Assembly: GCA_963841045.1 (NCBI GenBank)
Contig: CAWJBD010000008.1
Coordinates: 1-56,198, forward strand
Direction: 5' to 3'
DNA length: 56,198 nt
Source: Aalborgiella sp963841045
Lineage (GTDB): Bacteria > Pseudomonadota > Gammaproteobacteria > Burkholderiales > Burkholderiaceae_C
This document shows positions 45,449-54,828 of this stretch, piece after piece. The position numbers and the translations under genes are program-made. A model generated the notes under the pieces. That model saw only the letters and a program-made list of their open reading frames with translations. It was not told where the DNA came from and ran no database searches. The stretch's first letter is position 1; every line of letters begins with the position of its first letter.

Positions 45449-46677
45449 TGGCGTTTCTGGTTCGCATGCCCACGCCCAAAGCAGCGCCCACGCTGATGAG
45501 CAAAATGATCGCCGCGCCGTACAAACAAGCGGCATACATGCCCTGATCCATCAATCTGCCAAATATCAAAGGCGATACCGCAAAACCCACATCCAAGCCC
45601 GAATACACCGTGCCGTACACACGCCCTGTCGCACCTTTGGGCGTGGCTTTTTTAATCATCATGTCGCGGCTGGGGTTGCCAATACCAATGGCAAAACCTG
45701 TGCCGGCCAATACCACCATGGTGCCCGTTGCGCCCAGCCAACCGGTTGCGCACAAAGCCAAGAGCACAGCGCCTGCCACCATGGTTGCGGCAACCGTTCT
45801 GTCGCTGTTTTTTTGTTTGGCGGCTACAAAGCCACCCACAAATATGCCCACCGCACCGCACAGCATGTAGGCGGTCAAAGTGGCTGATCGCCGCTTCAAA
45901 GCTCACGCCATGCATGGCCTTGAGAATGGAAACGGAGAAGCTTTGAATCACTGCCAATGTCATGGTGGACAACAAAAAGAACGCAAAACACCACCACACC
46001 ACAGGCATTTTCAAAAATGCGGTGTTGCTCGGCTTTTCAGTTGCATGTTCGGTATGCACCACAACTTGTGTCAGCAGGCTAGCGCGATTGATCCACAAAA
46101 CAATCAAAACAAAAGCGTACAACGTCGTCGCCACCATGAATGCGGTGCGCCAGTTTGACAATGCGGTGATGCTCACATAAAACACAGGCGCCAGCGCCCA
46201 GCCCAAATTACCCGTCAAGCCGTGTGCGCTGTAGGCGTGACCCAAGCGTGGCAAAGACACGCGCTGGTTCAAAATAGTGAAGTCACACGGGTGAAACGGC
46301 GCATTGCCCAATCCAGCCAATGCGGCAGCCGCAATCAACCAGCCATAACTCGTCGCCGATCCCGCCACAATTGATGCCAATAAAAATATAAAGACTGCGG
46401 TAAACAACACAGGACGCGCACCCACCTTGTCCACCAAGAAACCAGACAAGGCCTGGCCAATGCCAGAGATCACAAAAAACACCGTCATCAGCATGCCCAG
46501 CTCAGAATAGCTCAGCCCAAATTCTTGCTTGAACACCGGAAACAGCGGCACCAACAACAAATGCGAAAAATGCGAAACAGCATGCGCCAAACCCACCAGT
46601 CCAATGATTTTGGCGTCTTGGGCAAGTGGCACAGATGCGTGATGGGCTGGGGTGCTAGATATGCTGGCAGTAGTCAT
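45441..46677 (-). CDS. MFS transporter, frame-split
   Basis: A 12-span major facilitator of about 412 residues. The start MTTASISSTPAHHAS at 46677 is chosen. The first half has LVGLAHAVSHFSHLLLVPLF and the motif DKVGARPVL between spans 2 and 3. A frame change near 45885 joins VSFEAAIS to ATLTAYMLCGAVGIFVGG and the second half, which ends at 45441. It is translationally linked to the EamA gene. Substrate unknown; it resembles MFS proteins of the FSR or sugar-phosphate-like type only loosely. Confidence 0.8.
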
Positions 46678-46780
46678 CCCCCCATCATACCAAGCCGCCA
46701 GCCAGTGCAGTCCCATGCACACCCTTGACCCGATGGTTTGGCAGGTTTTGCTTGCGTATAGTAAAAATATATGAAAAATC

Positions 46781-46830
46781 GGCCTATAGCCGGCGTATTT
46801 ATTGCCTAGGTGTGCTACTTATTTATAGCA
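46781..46830 (+). repeat. Repeat family copy R8 (intergenic)
   Basis: Near-consensus copy: an A-rich lead-in ATATATGAAAAATC (from 46767), then GGCCTATAGCCGGCGTATT, TATTGCCTAGG and TGCTACTTATTTATAGCA. It lies in the 276-base gap between the MFS and LapA-like genes. The rest of that gap is AT-rich with no recognised gene. Confidence 0.92.
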
Positions 46831-46953
46831 AAAGTTGAAGATAAATACACAAATATAACAAATGGTTGCGCGGTTATCTAAATCAATTTATACAGAACGC
46901 TACTGATGTAGATCAGTGCTAAACTGTATTCCATGTCAATACGGTAGCTCAAA

Positions 46954-47445
46954 ATGAAAATTTACTCACTATTATTACTCCTCATTTTGGTCATGGTTGC
47001 TGCGTTTGCCGTTTTGAATTGGACGGTCTTTCTAGCACCTACTGAATTGTCCATTGGATACACCACAGTAAACATGCCATTGGGCTTAATCATGCTCGGA
47101 CTTCTGGCAATACTTACGGTTCTATTCCTTGCTTATGTCACATACCTTCAAGGATCTGTTCTCCTCGAAGCTCGCCGTCATTCACGGGAACTGAAATCTA
47201 ACAGAGAGCTTGCTGACAAAGCGGAAGCTTCCCGGTTTACAGATTTACGCACTTTTCTTGAAACTGAACTCAAGCTGCACGCCACTCAAAACTCTGAAAC
47301 CAGAGACGCACTGCTCATTCGAATCGACAAACTCGAACATGACTCGCGTACGTTCATGGAACAATCAGGCAACACCCTTGCTGCCTACATTGGTGAAGTC
47401 GAAGATCGATTCGAAAAAATCACCACTCCTCCCACAGCAAGCTAA
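46954..47445 (+). CDS. LapA-domain (DUF1049) membrane protein
   Basis: A 163-residue protein with two spans (about 5-25 and 42-65) framing the LapA-type motif NWTVFLAPTELSIGY and a region with LGLLAILTVLFLAYVTYLQG. A cytoplasmic coiled-coil tail with RRHSRELKSNRELADKAEAS follows. The role of LapA-domain proteins varies; some act in lipopolysaccharide assembly. It precedes the antiporter by 74 bases on the same strand. Confidence 0.75.
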   Translation: MKIYSLLLLLILVMVAAFAVLNWTVFLAPTELSIGYTTVNMPLGLIMLGLLAILTVLFLAYVTYLQGSVLLEARRHSRELKSNRELADKAEASRFTDLRTFLETELKLHATQNSETRDALLIRIDKLEHDSRTFMEQSGNTLAAYIGEVEDRFEKITTPPTAS

Positions 47446-47519
47446 TCCACCAGCCCGCTAGTACTGCGCGCAAAAAAAATAGCCACTCAGGCTGGATAGT
47501 TGCGACTTTGTAAACTCTC

Positions 47520-48770
47520 ATGCAATTCCTACCATCATTCCCATTCGAAATCACTCCGCTTATCGCATTTGGCATGCTGCTCCTTGTAGGGGCAGCTGGT
47601 GGTTATATCGCGCATCGATTCAGTTGGCTGCCGAGCATTACTGGATTCATGGCAGTTGGATTCTTGATAGGCCCCACTGGACTTGGTCTGCTGAGCCAAG
47701 ATACCATAAATAACTCAAGAATTCTTATTGATATCGCTCTTGCCCTCATACTCTATCGATTAGGGTTGTCGATTGATATTCGCGATATTCGTCGCACTCC
47801 AGGGTTGCTACTTGTTTCTGTAATTGAAAGCAGTGTGACTTTCGGTGCGGTAGTGTATGTATTGCATTTTTTTGGTTTGCCTCTGGTTGTTTCGGCAGTG
47901 ATTGCGGCGATTTCGATCTCTTCATCCCCAGCTGTATTGTTACATGTTGCTCATGAGGTGGGGGCCAAAGGTCGAGTTACAGATTCAGCGGAAACATTGG
48001 TCGCCTTGAACAACTGCATTTCATTTTTAGCTTTCACTACAGTCTTGCCGTTCCTTCATCAGTCCGGTGGTAGCATTACCTGGACCGAGATAATCGTGCA
48101 ACCCACTTACCGCTTTTTAGGTTCCGTGTTGGTTGGCTTCCTACTTGGTATGGCACTGCATCAATTGGCGATGAGGATGAGTTCTGCTAGTCAATACGGT
48201 CTTGCTATCGTCGTTGGCTCGATAATGATAGCTGTTGGCATCGCAGATTTTTTGAAGCTTTCCCTGCTAATTGTTCCCCTCATAATGGGAGTCACAGTTT
48301 CATCAGTCGAATTAGAAAAACATGTGTCGAGCATCGAGTTTGGAAGCGCTTTCGAGCTGTTTTTCATCGTGCTCTTTGTGTATGCGGGTGCCAATCTGCA
48401 TCTGCACGAAATCATCGAGTATGCATTCTTCGTTTTTTTACTTTTCGCGATTCGGAGCATAGCAAAAGTTTTAAGTGTCACCTCGACCTCGTCGCTACAG
48501 GGCATGGCGGTTCGTGATGGCTTTTCTAGCGGCGCGCTTCTCATTCCAATGGCTGGTTTGGCGATTGGTCTTACGCAAACCACTACCAACCTTTTTCCAC
48601 AATATGCCACGGAAGTCTCGGCAATCATCCTCGGCTCAGTGGTGCTATTTGAAACGGTTGGTCCTCCCATAGCGAAGTTTGCATTCAACTTCTGCGGAGA
48701 ATCTGAACAAATGCGTAACACCAAGACGACGGACAAGCAAAGCACGACACAAGCTAACACGTCACATTGA
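47520..48770 (+). CDS. CPA2-type cation:proton antiporter without regulatory domain
   Basis: A 416-residue membrane protein with about 12-13 spans in a Na/H-exchanger fold. It has ITGFMAVGFLIGPTGLGLLS, LIDIALALILYRLGLSID and a central VTDSAETLVALNN, where an Asp-Ser pair stands at the expected ion-binding helix. No RCK/TrkA-N domain follows, unlike KefB/C. The C-terminal 30 residues are polar and Thr-rich. Ion specificity is not determinable. It may belong with the upstream LapA-like gene. Confidence 0.8.
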   Translation: MQFLPSFPFEITPLIAFGMLLLVGAAGGYIAHRFSWLPSITGFMAVGFLIGPTGLGLLSQDTINNSRILIDIALALILYRLGLSIDIRDIRRTPGLLLVSVIESSVTFGAVVYVLHFFGLPLVVSAVIAAISISSSPAVLLHVAHEVGAKGRVTDSAETLVALNNCISFLAFTTVLPFLHQSGGSITWTEIIVQPTYRFLGSVLVGFLLGMALHQLAMRMSSASQYGLAIVVGSIMIAVGIADFLKLSLLIVPLIMGVTVSSVELEKHVSSIEFGSAFELFFIVLFVYAGANLHLHEIIEYAFFVFLLFAIRSIAKVLSVTSTSSLQGMAVRDGFSSGALLIPMAGLAIGLTQTTTNLFPQYATEVSAIILGSVVLFETVGPPIAKFAFNFCGESEQMRNTKTTDKQSTTQANTSH

Positions 48771-48887
48771 GTGAACAGCAGGCGTCACTTTGCTATAACA
48801 GTCAGGTCAGCCAACTCACCCAAACACAAAATTCCCCATCTGTTTGTTTTGGCTTTGCTTGGCTAAGGCAAAAATATATGAAAAATC

Positions 48888-48936
48888 AGCCTATAGCCGG
48901 CGTATTGATTGCCTAGTGTGCTATCTTATTTATAGC
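48888..48936 (+). repeat. Repeat family copy R9 (intergenic)
   Basis: Near-consensus copy with lead-in AAAATATATGAAAAATCAG from 48871, then CCTATAGCCGGCGTATTGAT, TGCCTAG and TGCTATCTTATTTATAGC. It sits in the 295-base gap before the VOC gene. No gene is seen in the rest of the gap. Confidence 0.92.
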
Positions 48937-49065
48937 GTTTATCGGATTGATGCTTTGACCTGGCTTTGCGTGATTAGCTGTAAACTAACATTCAATGAAT
49001 TAACTTGCGATGCTTTATGGGCAGAAAATCAGAATAGCTTCAACAAAATAACCAGGAGGAAAAAC

Positions 49066-49491
49066 ATGGCTGCTATCAATCCCCACATCAATTTCAACGG
49101 CAATGCCGAAGAAGCATTCCATTTTTACAAATCGGTCTTTGGCGGCGAGTTCGCAAGAATCGTGCGCTTCAAAGACCTAGCAAACGCAGATTTTCCTGTT
49201 CCTGACAGTGAAGCCAATTTAATCATGCACATCGCATTACCAATTGGCAACACCGTTTTAATGGCGAATGACGTTCCACCCAGCATGGGTCGAACCAATG
49301 AAAACGAAAACAGAAGCAAAATTGTCATCAGCACAGAAAGCAAACAAGAGGCAGACAAATTGTTTAGCGGTCTATCAGCAGGTGGCCAAATTGAAATGCC
49401 CATTGACGATAGCCCATGGGGGACCTACTTTGGCATGTTCAGAGACAAATACGGTATTGAGTGGATGGTAGAGTTTGACTCGAAAAAATAA
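49066..49491 (+). CDS. VOC superfamily protein, PhnB-like
   Basis: A 141-residue protein with the PhnB/3-demethylubiquinone-methyltransferase-like VOC fold: NPHINFNGNAEEAFHFYKSV at the start, and SPWGTYFGMFRDKYGIEWMV at the end, where a metal-binding residue normally lies. An AGGAGGA ribosome site (49054-49060) precedes the ATG at 49066. A longer upstream frame runs through repeat R9 and is not used. Substrate unknown. Confidence 0.85.
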   Translation: MAAINPHINFNGNAEEAFHFYKSVFGGEFARIVRFKDLANADFPVPDSEANLIMHIALPIGNTVLMANDVPPSMGRTNENENRSKIVISTESKQEADKLFSGLSAGGQIEMPIDDSPWGTYFGMFRDKYGIEWMVEFDSKK

Positions 49492-49528
49492 CGGCAAGTA
49501 GTTGACCCGATAGATTCACTGGCTTTGC

Positions 49529-50151
49529 ATGCGATACACCGGCACCCTCAAGATTTGGAACGACGAACGCGGCTTTGGCTTCTTGGAGCCAACGCAGGGC
49601 GGACCAGAAATCTTCGTTCACATCAAAGCGTTTCCGCTAAGTACCGGCCGCCCCTTTGTGGGTCAGGTGCTGACCTATGAAATCGAAACTGGCTCAGATG
49701 GCAAGAAGAAAGCGCGAGCGGTGCAGTTTCCATTACGCGCAAAGCAACGCCAGCGACAGCGGTATGAAACTGTTGCCCCTTGGACGCTGCCACGCGCATT
49801 GGCGATTCCGAATCTTCATTGGTATTTACATCTACGTCGTGATGCGCTGGGGCTTTTCTCTACCTGTGTGCCTGACATACCTCGGGCTCAGCATACTCGC
49901 AATCCTCATATACACCTTTGACAAGTCAGCGGCAGTATCAGGACATAGGCGTACGCCAGAAAATACACTTCTTCTCATTTCCCTAGCAGGCGGCTGGCCA
50001 GGTGCACTGCTGGCACAGCAATTGCTGCGCCATGAACAGCAAGCAAAGCTTTATCATTGCCTTCTGGCTTACCGTGTTGCTCAACGTTGCCGCATTCGTG
50101 GTTTGGCATGCAGGTCCACTCCCAATTGCACGGCTGGCGGGCATGGCCTAA
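49529..50151 (+). CDS. Cold-shock domain plus DUF1294 membrane protein, frame-split
   Basis: An N-terminal cold-shock domain (MRYTGTLKIWNDERGFGFLE with an RNP1-like GFGFLEP, then IFVHIKAF) is followed by a basic linker. A frame change near 49760-49800 leads to a DUF1294 membrane domain (spans around IFIGIYIYVVMRWGFSL and YLGLSILAILIYTFDKSAA, then RRTPENTLLLISLAGGWPGA). A second change near 50033 restores SKQSFIIAFWLTVLLNVAAF, ending at 50151. This RNA-binding plus membrane fusion is a known bacterial architecture of unknown function. The merged length is about 207 residues. Confidence 0.75.
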
Positions 50152-50207
50152 CCACGCGATGGCTTGACTGATTTTTCTTGTTGTTTCGAAAAAATATATG
50201 AAAAATA

Positions 50208-50256
50208 AGCTTCTAGCCGGCGTATTTATTGCCTAAGATGCTATTAGATATATAGC
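50208..50256 (+). repeat. Repeat family copy R10 (intergenic)
   Basis: Plus-strand copy with the A-rich lead-in from 50190, TAGCCGGCGTATTTATTGCC and TGCTATTAGATATATAGC. It lies in the 293-base gap before the orphan membrane-protein gene. The remaining gap (50257-50444) has a weak hairpin (TAAACT/AGTTTA near 50318-50336) and nothing else recognised. Confidence 0.9.
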
Positions 50257-50444
50257 CTTTCTTTCCCCACTCTCTTCTCCTACCTGCTCTCGCCGCAGTA
50301 AGATCAGGAGCATGATTAAACTGCGCTATAGTTTAGCCATGATGACAAGTCATCTTCTGGGATTAATATGACCAGAATATCCCGCGATTTTCAGTATATG
50401 TTGCAAGTATTACTATATGCATTACTTTAGGGCGCACAAGAAAC

Positions 50445-51275
50445 ATGATAATCACACCACCAAGCGTAGACTGGAAGTATCTTCTCACAATCATCGCAGC
50501 CATTGCTGGCGTATTGGTGCCTGTATTGATTTGGCGCGCAGATCTTTCTTCCAAAGCTGTTGCAGTACGAATCGCTTCGCAGACACAACTTCAGCCAAAG
50601 TCCGCAGCCCCATTGACCACCCTTCATGTAACAGTCGGCGGGGTGCCTTTAAAGGATCCATATCTCACCGTCTTCACTATAACGAACAGTGGTGATCGAC
50701 CAATTCAAGCCACCGATTTCGAGGGACCAATTCAAATACTTGGCACTGGTGCTACAAAGTTGGCACTCTTGCAAGCGGGCGAGTCAAAACCAGATGGTAT
50801 CGTTGCCGAAGCGGTCCTTTCAGACGGCGTGGCTGCTTTAAAGCCACTGCTATTGAACCCTGGAGACGAATTATCAATCGCAATAGTAACTTCAGATGGG
50901 TTGCCAACCTTTTTCACGAGAGGCCGAATAGCCGGCGTCAAAGAGATCGAATTTGACAGCAGATCAGCTACCGACAAGCAGCGCCGTTTGCTATATTTGA
51001 AGTTCCCGGTTGCTACTTTGTTGTTCATATCGTACAGTTTTACGTTTATGTGTTTCATGGCCTGGCCGCGAATGCGACTTAAGCGTATTACGCATCTTTT
51101 AATCGCGGTACCGTGCGCAATCGGCGGTCTCCTCTTGAGTTTAGAACCACTCATCAAGGAATTTGACTTTTCAACGTACGAAGCCCTTACAATAACGATC
51201 GCAATAGTAACCGTAGGTACATTCTTAGCTGTATTGGGCGATCGAAAACCCCGAAGTTCTACAAATGTGCCCTAA
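50445..51275 (+). CDS. Orphan membrane protein with beta-rich extracytoplasmic domain
   Basis: A 276-residue protein. An N-terminal span (about 11-30) is followed by a beta-rich domain of about 150 residues with TVFTITNSGDRPIQATDFEG, a pattern seen in Ig-like or sandwich domains of membrane-tethered proteins. Three more spans lie around 188-208, 217-235 and 245-265. I do not recognise a family. Codon and base use look more AT-rich than clpB next to it. It sits alone between repeat R10 and clpB, facing clpB convergently, with no obvious partner. Confidence 0.65.
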   Translation: MIITPPSVDWKYLLTIIAAIAGVLVPVLIWRADLSSKAVAVRIASQTQLQPKSAAPLTTLHVTVGGVPLKDPYLTVFTITNSGDRPIQATDFEGPIQILGTGATKLALLQAGESKPDGIVAEAVLSDGVAALKPLLLNPGDELSIAIVTSDGLPTFFTRGRIAGVKEIEFDSRSATDKQRRLLYLKFPVATLLFISYSFTFMCFMAWPRMRLKRITHLLIAVPCAIGGLLLSLEPLIKEFDFSTYEALTITIAIVTVGTFLAVLGDRKPRSSTNVP

Positions 51276-51309
51276 CCTCTAGCGCAAGTGGAGCACCAAT
51301 GTTACCCCC

Positions 51310-53904
51310 TCACCCAAACACAAACACCCCCGGTGCTTTGATCGGGTCTACTGAGACGGATATCTTGCTTTTTGGCAAGAACTTGCCTTCCAGTATCAGC
51401 TTGGACAGTGGGTTTTCGATGCGTTGTTGGATGGCGCGTTTCAGTGGGCGGGCGCCGAACACGGGGTCGAAGCCTACTTTGGCTATTTCTGCCAATGCTG
51501 CTGTGGACACATCCAAAGTCAAATCCATTTTGGTCAAACGGGCTTGCAAAATTTTGAGCTGTATCGCGGCGATGGACTCGATCTCTTTCACACCCAAGGC
51601 ATGGAAGACCACGGTTTCGTCGATGCGGTTTAAGAACTCGGGGCGGAAATGGTCTTTCAACTCGTCCCACACCGCTTCCTTGATGTCGTCATACGGCTTG
51701 CCCACCATGGCTTGAATTTTGTGCGAGCCAATGTTGCTGGTCATCACAATCACGGTGTTTTTAAAGTCCACGGTGCGGCCTTGGCCGTCGGTTAAGCGGC
51801 CATCGTCCAGCACTTGCAAGAGCACGTTGAACACATCAGGATGCGCTTTTTCAACCTCGTCCATCAAAATCACGCTGTAGGGTTTGCGGCGCACGGCTTC
51901 CGTTAAATAGCCGCCCTCTTCGTAACCCACGTAGCCAGGAGGCGCACCAATCAAACGCGCCACGCTGTGCTTTTCCATGAACTCGCTCATGTCGATGCGA
52001 ATCAAATGGTCTTCTGAATCAAACATAAACCCAGCCAATGCTTTGCACAACTCGGTTTTACCCACACCCGTAGGGCCTAGGAACAAGAACGAACCTGTGG
52101 GGCGATTGGGGTCAGACAAGCCAGCACGTGAACGGCGAATGGCGTTGGATACGGCGCTGATCGCCTCTTCCTGGCCGACCACGCGGTCGTGCAATTTCAC
52201 TTCCATTTGCAAGAGCTTGTCGCGCTCGCCTTGCATCAATTTGCTGACAGGAATGCCGGTGGCACGCGCTACCACTTCGGCAATTTCTTCTGCGCCCACT
52301 TGGGTGCGCAACAGGCGTGGCTTGCCAGCCGTGCCCTCTGGTGTGGCCTCTTCGGCTGCTTGCGCTTCTTTCAAGCGCTTTTCCAGCTCAGGCAATTTGC
52401 CATATTGCAGCTCGGCCACTTTGTTAAAGTCGCCTTTGCGCTTCAGGTCTTCGATTTGGAATCTGATTTTTTCAATCTCTTCCATCACGGTTTTAGAACC
52501 CTGCGCTTGCGCTTTTTCGGCTTGCCAAATTTCGTCTAAATCTGAAATTTCTTTTTGCAGCGTCAAAATTTCTTCTTCAATCAAACCAAAACGCTTTTGC
52601 GAAGCTTCGTCTTTCTCGCGCTTCACGGCTTCGCGCTCAATTTGCAATTGAATCAAGCGTCGGTCCAGCTTGTCCATCACTTCGGGTTTGGAGTCCAATT
52701 CAATTTTGATTTTGCTTGCTGCTTCGTCAATCAAATCAATCGCTTTATCGGGTAAAAAGCGGTCGGTGATGTAGCGGTGGCTCAGCTCTGCGGCTGCCAC
52801 AATTGCGGGGTCGGTGATTTGCACGCCATGGTGCACTTCGTACTTTTCTTGCAAGCCGCGCAGGATGGCGATGGTCGCTTCGACTGATGGCTCACCCACC
52901 AAAATCTTTTGGAAACGGCGTTCTAAGGCCGCATCTTTTTCAATGTATTTACGGTATTCATCCAATGTGGTGGCACCCACGCAATGCAACTCGCCCCGCG
53001 CCAAGGCGGGCTTCAACATATTGCCCGCGTCCATCGCGCCCTCGCCCTTGCCTGCGCCCACCATGGTGTGCAGTTCGTCGATGAAGACAATGGTTTGGCC
53101 TTCGTCTTTGGCCAAATCTTTCAATACAGATTTCAGGCGCTCTTCAAATTCACCACGGAATTTGGCACCGGCTAAAAGCGCTGCCATGTCCAAACTCAGC
53201 ACCCGTTTGCCCAGCAAAGTGTCGGGCACTTCACCTGCCACTATGCGCTGCGCCAGGCCTTCCACAATGGCGGTTTTACCCACGCCTGGCTCACCAATCA
53301 ACACAGGGTTGTTTTTGGTGCGGCGTTGCAGCACCTGAATGGCGCGGCGAATTTCATCATCACGGCCAATCACAGGGTCCAGCTTGCCCATGCGGGCGCG
53401 TTCGGTTAAGTCGATGCAGTATTTCTTCAACGATTCGCGCTGGTCTTCGGCATCGGCACTGTCCATGCTTTGCCCGCCGCGCACGGCGTCTATCGTTGCT
53501 TCAAGTGACTTGCGCGACAACCCGTGTGTCTTCAGCAGCTTGCCCACATCGCCTTTGGAATCGCATAAGGCGAGCAAAAACAGTTCGCTGGCTATGAACT
53601 GGTCGCCACGTTTCAAGGCTTCTTTTTCAGTGGCTTGCAACAGGGCTTGCAAATCGCGCCCGACTTGCACCATCTCTTGCCCATGCACTTGCGGTAGCTT
53701 GTTGATCAAGGCATCCACCTCGGTCAAAATGCCACCCAAATTCGCGCCAGAGCGCTCCAGCAAGGCCTTAGGGCCATCTTCTTGCCGCAGCATCGCCAAG
53801 AGCAAATGCGCTGGCTCAATGTAGGCGTTGTCTTGCTTCAAAGCCATGCTCTGCGCATCGCTCAAAGCTTCAGTAAATTTCGTCGTCAGTTTGTCTTGTC
53901 GCAT
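51310..53904 (-). CDS. clpB: Disaggregase chaperone ClpB
   Basis: A 864-residue Hsp100 ATPase that works with DnaK to pull proteins from aggregates. It has the Clp N-domain repeats (1-145), a first AAA module with Walker A GEPGVGKT near 205, a coiled-coil middle domain (about 410-525), and a second AAA module with GPTGVGKT near 605 and the pore loop GYVGYEEGG. The start at 53904 is preceded by a heat-shock promoter. It ends 34 bases from the convergent orphan membrane gene. Confidence 0.96.
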   Translation of the reverse strand: MRQDKLTTKFTEALSDAQSMALKQDNAYIEPAHLLLAMLRQEDGPKALLERSGANLGGILTEVDALINKLPQVHGQEMVQVGRDLQALLQATEKEALKRGDQFIASELFLLALCDSKGDVGKLLKTHGLSRKSLEATIDAVRGGQSMDSADAEDQRESLKKYCIDLTERARMGKLDPVIGRDDEIRRAIQVLQRRTKNNPVLIGEPGVGKTAIVEGLAQRIVAGEVPDTLLGKRVLSLDMAALLAGAKFRGEFEERLKSVLKDLAKDEGQTIVFIDELHTMVGAGKGEGAMDAGNMLKPALARGELHCVGATTLDEYRKYIEKDAALERRFQKILVGEPSVEATIAILRGLQEKYEVHHGVQITDPAIVAAAELSHRYITDRFLPDKAIDLIDEAASKIKIELDSKPEVMDKLDRRLIQLQIEREAVKREKDEASQKRFGLIEEEILTLQKEISDLDEIWQAEKAQAQGSKTVMEEIEKIRFQIEDLKRKGDFNKVAELQYGKLPELEKRLKEAQAAEEATPEGTAGKPRLLRTQVGAEEIAEVVARATGIPVSKLMQGERDKLLQMEVKLHDRVVGQEEAISAVSNAIRRSRAGLSDPNRPTGSFLFLGPTGVGKTELCKALAGFMFDSEDHLIRIDMSEFMEKHSVARLIGAPPGYVGYEEGGYLTEAVRRKPYSVILMDEVEKAHPDVFNVLLQVLDDGRLTDGQGRTVDFKNTVIVMTSNIGSHKIQAMVGKPYDDIKEAVWDELKDHFRPEFLNRIDETVVFHALGVKEIESIAAIQLKILQARLTKMDLTLDVSTAALAEIAKVGFDPVFGARPLKRAIQQRIENPLSKLILEGKFLPKSKISVSVDPIKAPGVFVFG

Positions 53905-53939
53905 AGGTAAACCTTATGAAAATGTGATTAATTGCCCAA

Positions 53940-53968
53940 TAACTTGGGATACTTAACCAAATTTCAAG
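53940..53968 (-). promoter_or_regulatory. Sigma-32 heat-shock promoter of clpB
   Basis: On the minus strand CTTGAAA (53968-53962) is a perfect sigma-32 -35 element. After 13 bases comes CCCAAGTTA (53948-53940), close to the CCCCATNTA -10 element. It ends 36 bases before the clpB ATG. Confidence 0.75.
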
Positions 53969-54053
53969 CTTACCGTTTTTGACCTAAATCATCTGTAGGA
54001 CAGAAACCCTAAATTAGCCATGCATGGACACGGCTCGGTTTTTAATGCCCAAT

Positions 54054-54533
54054 TTATGGCGCTTTGGGTTCTTGCCACTTGTTCAATGACGCATCGTCAC
54101 TGGCCCGTGCATCCACCCAGCGGGCTGCTGCGTCTGCATGTGGGGTTTGCTCTTTTTTCCAAAAGGGAGCTTGGGTTTTGAGGTAGTCCATGATGAACTC
54201 GCAGCCCTTGAAAGATTCACCACGGTGCGCTGCTGTAACAGCCACCATGACGATTTGATCCAGCGGTTGCAGCTTGCCTACGCGGTGGATGACGCGGGCG
54301 TTGTACAAGTGGAATCTGTCCATCGCGGTATCGATGATGGCGACGATGGATTTTTCGGTCATGCCGGGGTAATGTTCCAGCTCTAACTCGCTCACGGCAT
54401 CGCCATCGTTCAAATCGCGCACGGTGCCGACGAAAGCACACACGGCACCAACACGTTTGTCGTCTGCACGAAGTTTGGCGACTTCGGTGCTTAAATCAAA
54501 ATCAGCGGTTTGGATGGTGACGCGTGGAATCAT
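54054..54533 (-). CDS. moaE: Molybdopterin synthase catalytic subunit
   Basis: A 159-residue MoaE that transfers sulfur from MoaD to precursor Z to make molybdopterin. Family motifs include VGAVCAFVGTVRDLNDGDAV, LELEHYPGMTEKS, HRVGKL and the C-terminal APFWKKEQ with its catalytic Lys. It follows moaD after 15 bases. Confidence 0.94.
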   Translation of the reverse strand: MIPRVTIQTADFDLSTEVAKLRADDKRVGAVCAFVGTVRDLNDGDAVSELELEHYPGMTEKSIVAIIDTAMDRFHLYNARVIHRVGKLQPLDQIVMVAVTAAHRGESFKGCEFIMDYLKTQAPFWKKEQTPHADAAARWVDARASDDASLNKWQEPKAP

Positions 54534-54548
54534 GCTGATCTCCTGAGA

Positions 54549-54821
54549 TTAACCACCGGTGACAGGCGGGAAAAAGGCTACTTCGCAATGGTCGTTCAAT
54601 GGCGTGTTGTCGTCACACATGTCATGGTTCACCGCCATGCGCAAAGTTTTGCCTTTGAATGCGGTGTCCAAACATTCTGCATACGCACCGCCACGTGCCA
54701 CCAACTCAGCGCGGAGTTGCCCTAGCGTGCTGGCGTGGGTTTCAACTTCTTCAGTGCCGAGACCGATGGCCTCGCGCATGGAGGCAAAATATTTGACAGT
54801 GACCATTATGGTGTTTGGCAT
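54549..54821 (-). CDS. moaD: Molybdopterin synthase sulfur-carrier subunit
   Basis: A 90-residue ubiquitin-like protein ending in the GG needed for thiocarboxylate formation (FFPPVTGG). The start MPNTIMVTVKYFAS at 54821 is chosen; MVTVKYF at 54806 is possible. It lies between moeA and moaE on the same strand, so the three genes act in consecutive steps of molybdenum cofactor assembly. Confidence 0.9.
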   Translation of the reverse strand: MPNTIMVTVKYFASMREAIGLGTEEVETHASTLGQLRAELVARGGAYAECLDTAFKGKTLRMAVNHDMCDDNTPLNDHCEVAFFPPVTGG

Positions 54822-54828
54822 GGTGACT

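Noticed and set aside
50500..50530. GCTGGCGTATTGGTGCCTGTATT at the start of the orphan membrane gene as a repeat copy
   Set aside because: The match covers about 20 bases without the lead-in or the palindromic arm; kept out of the family.
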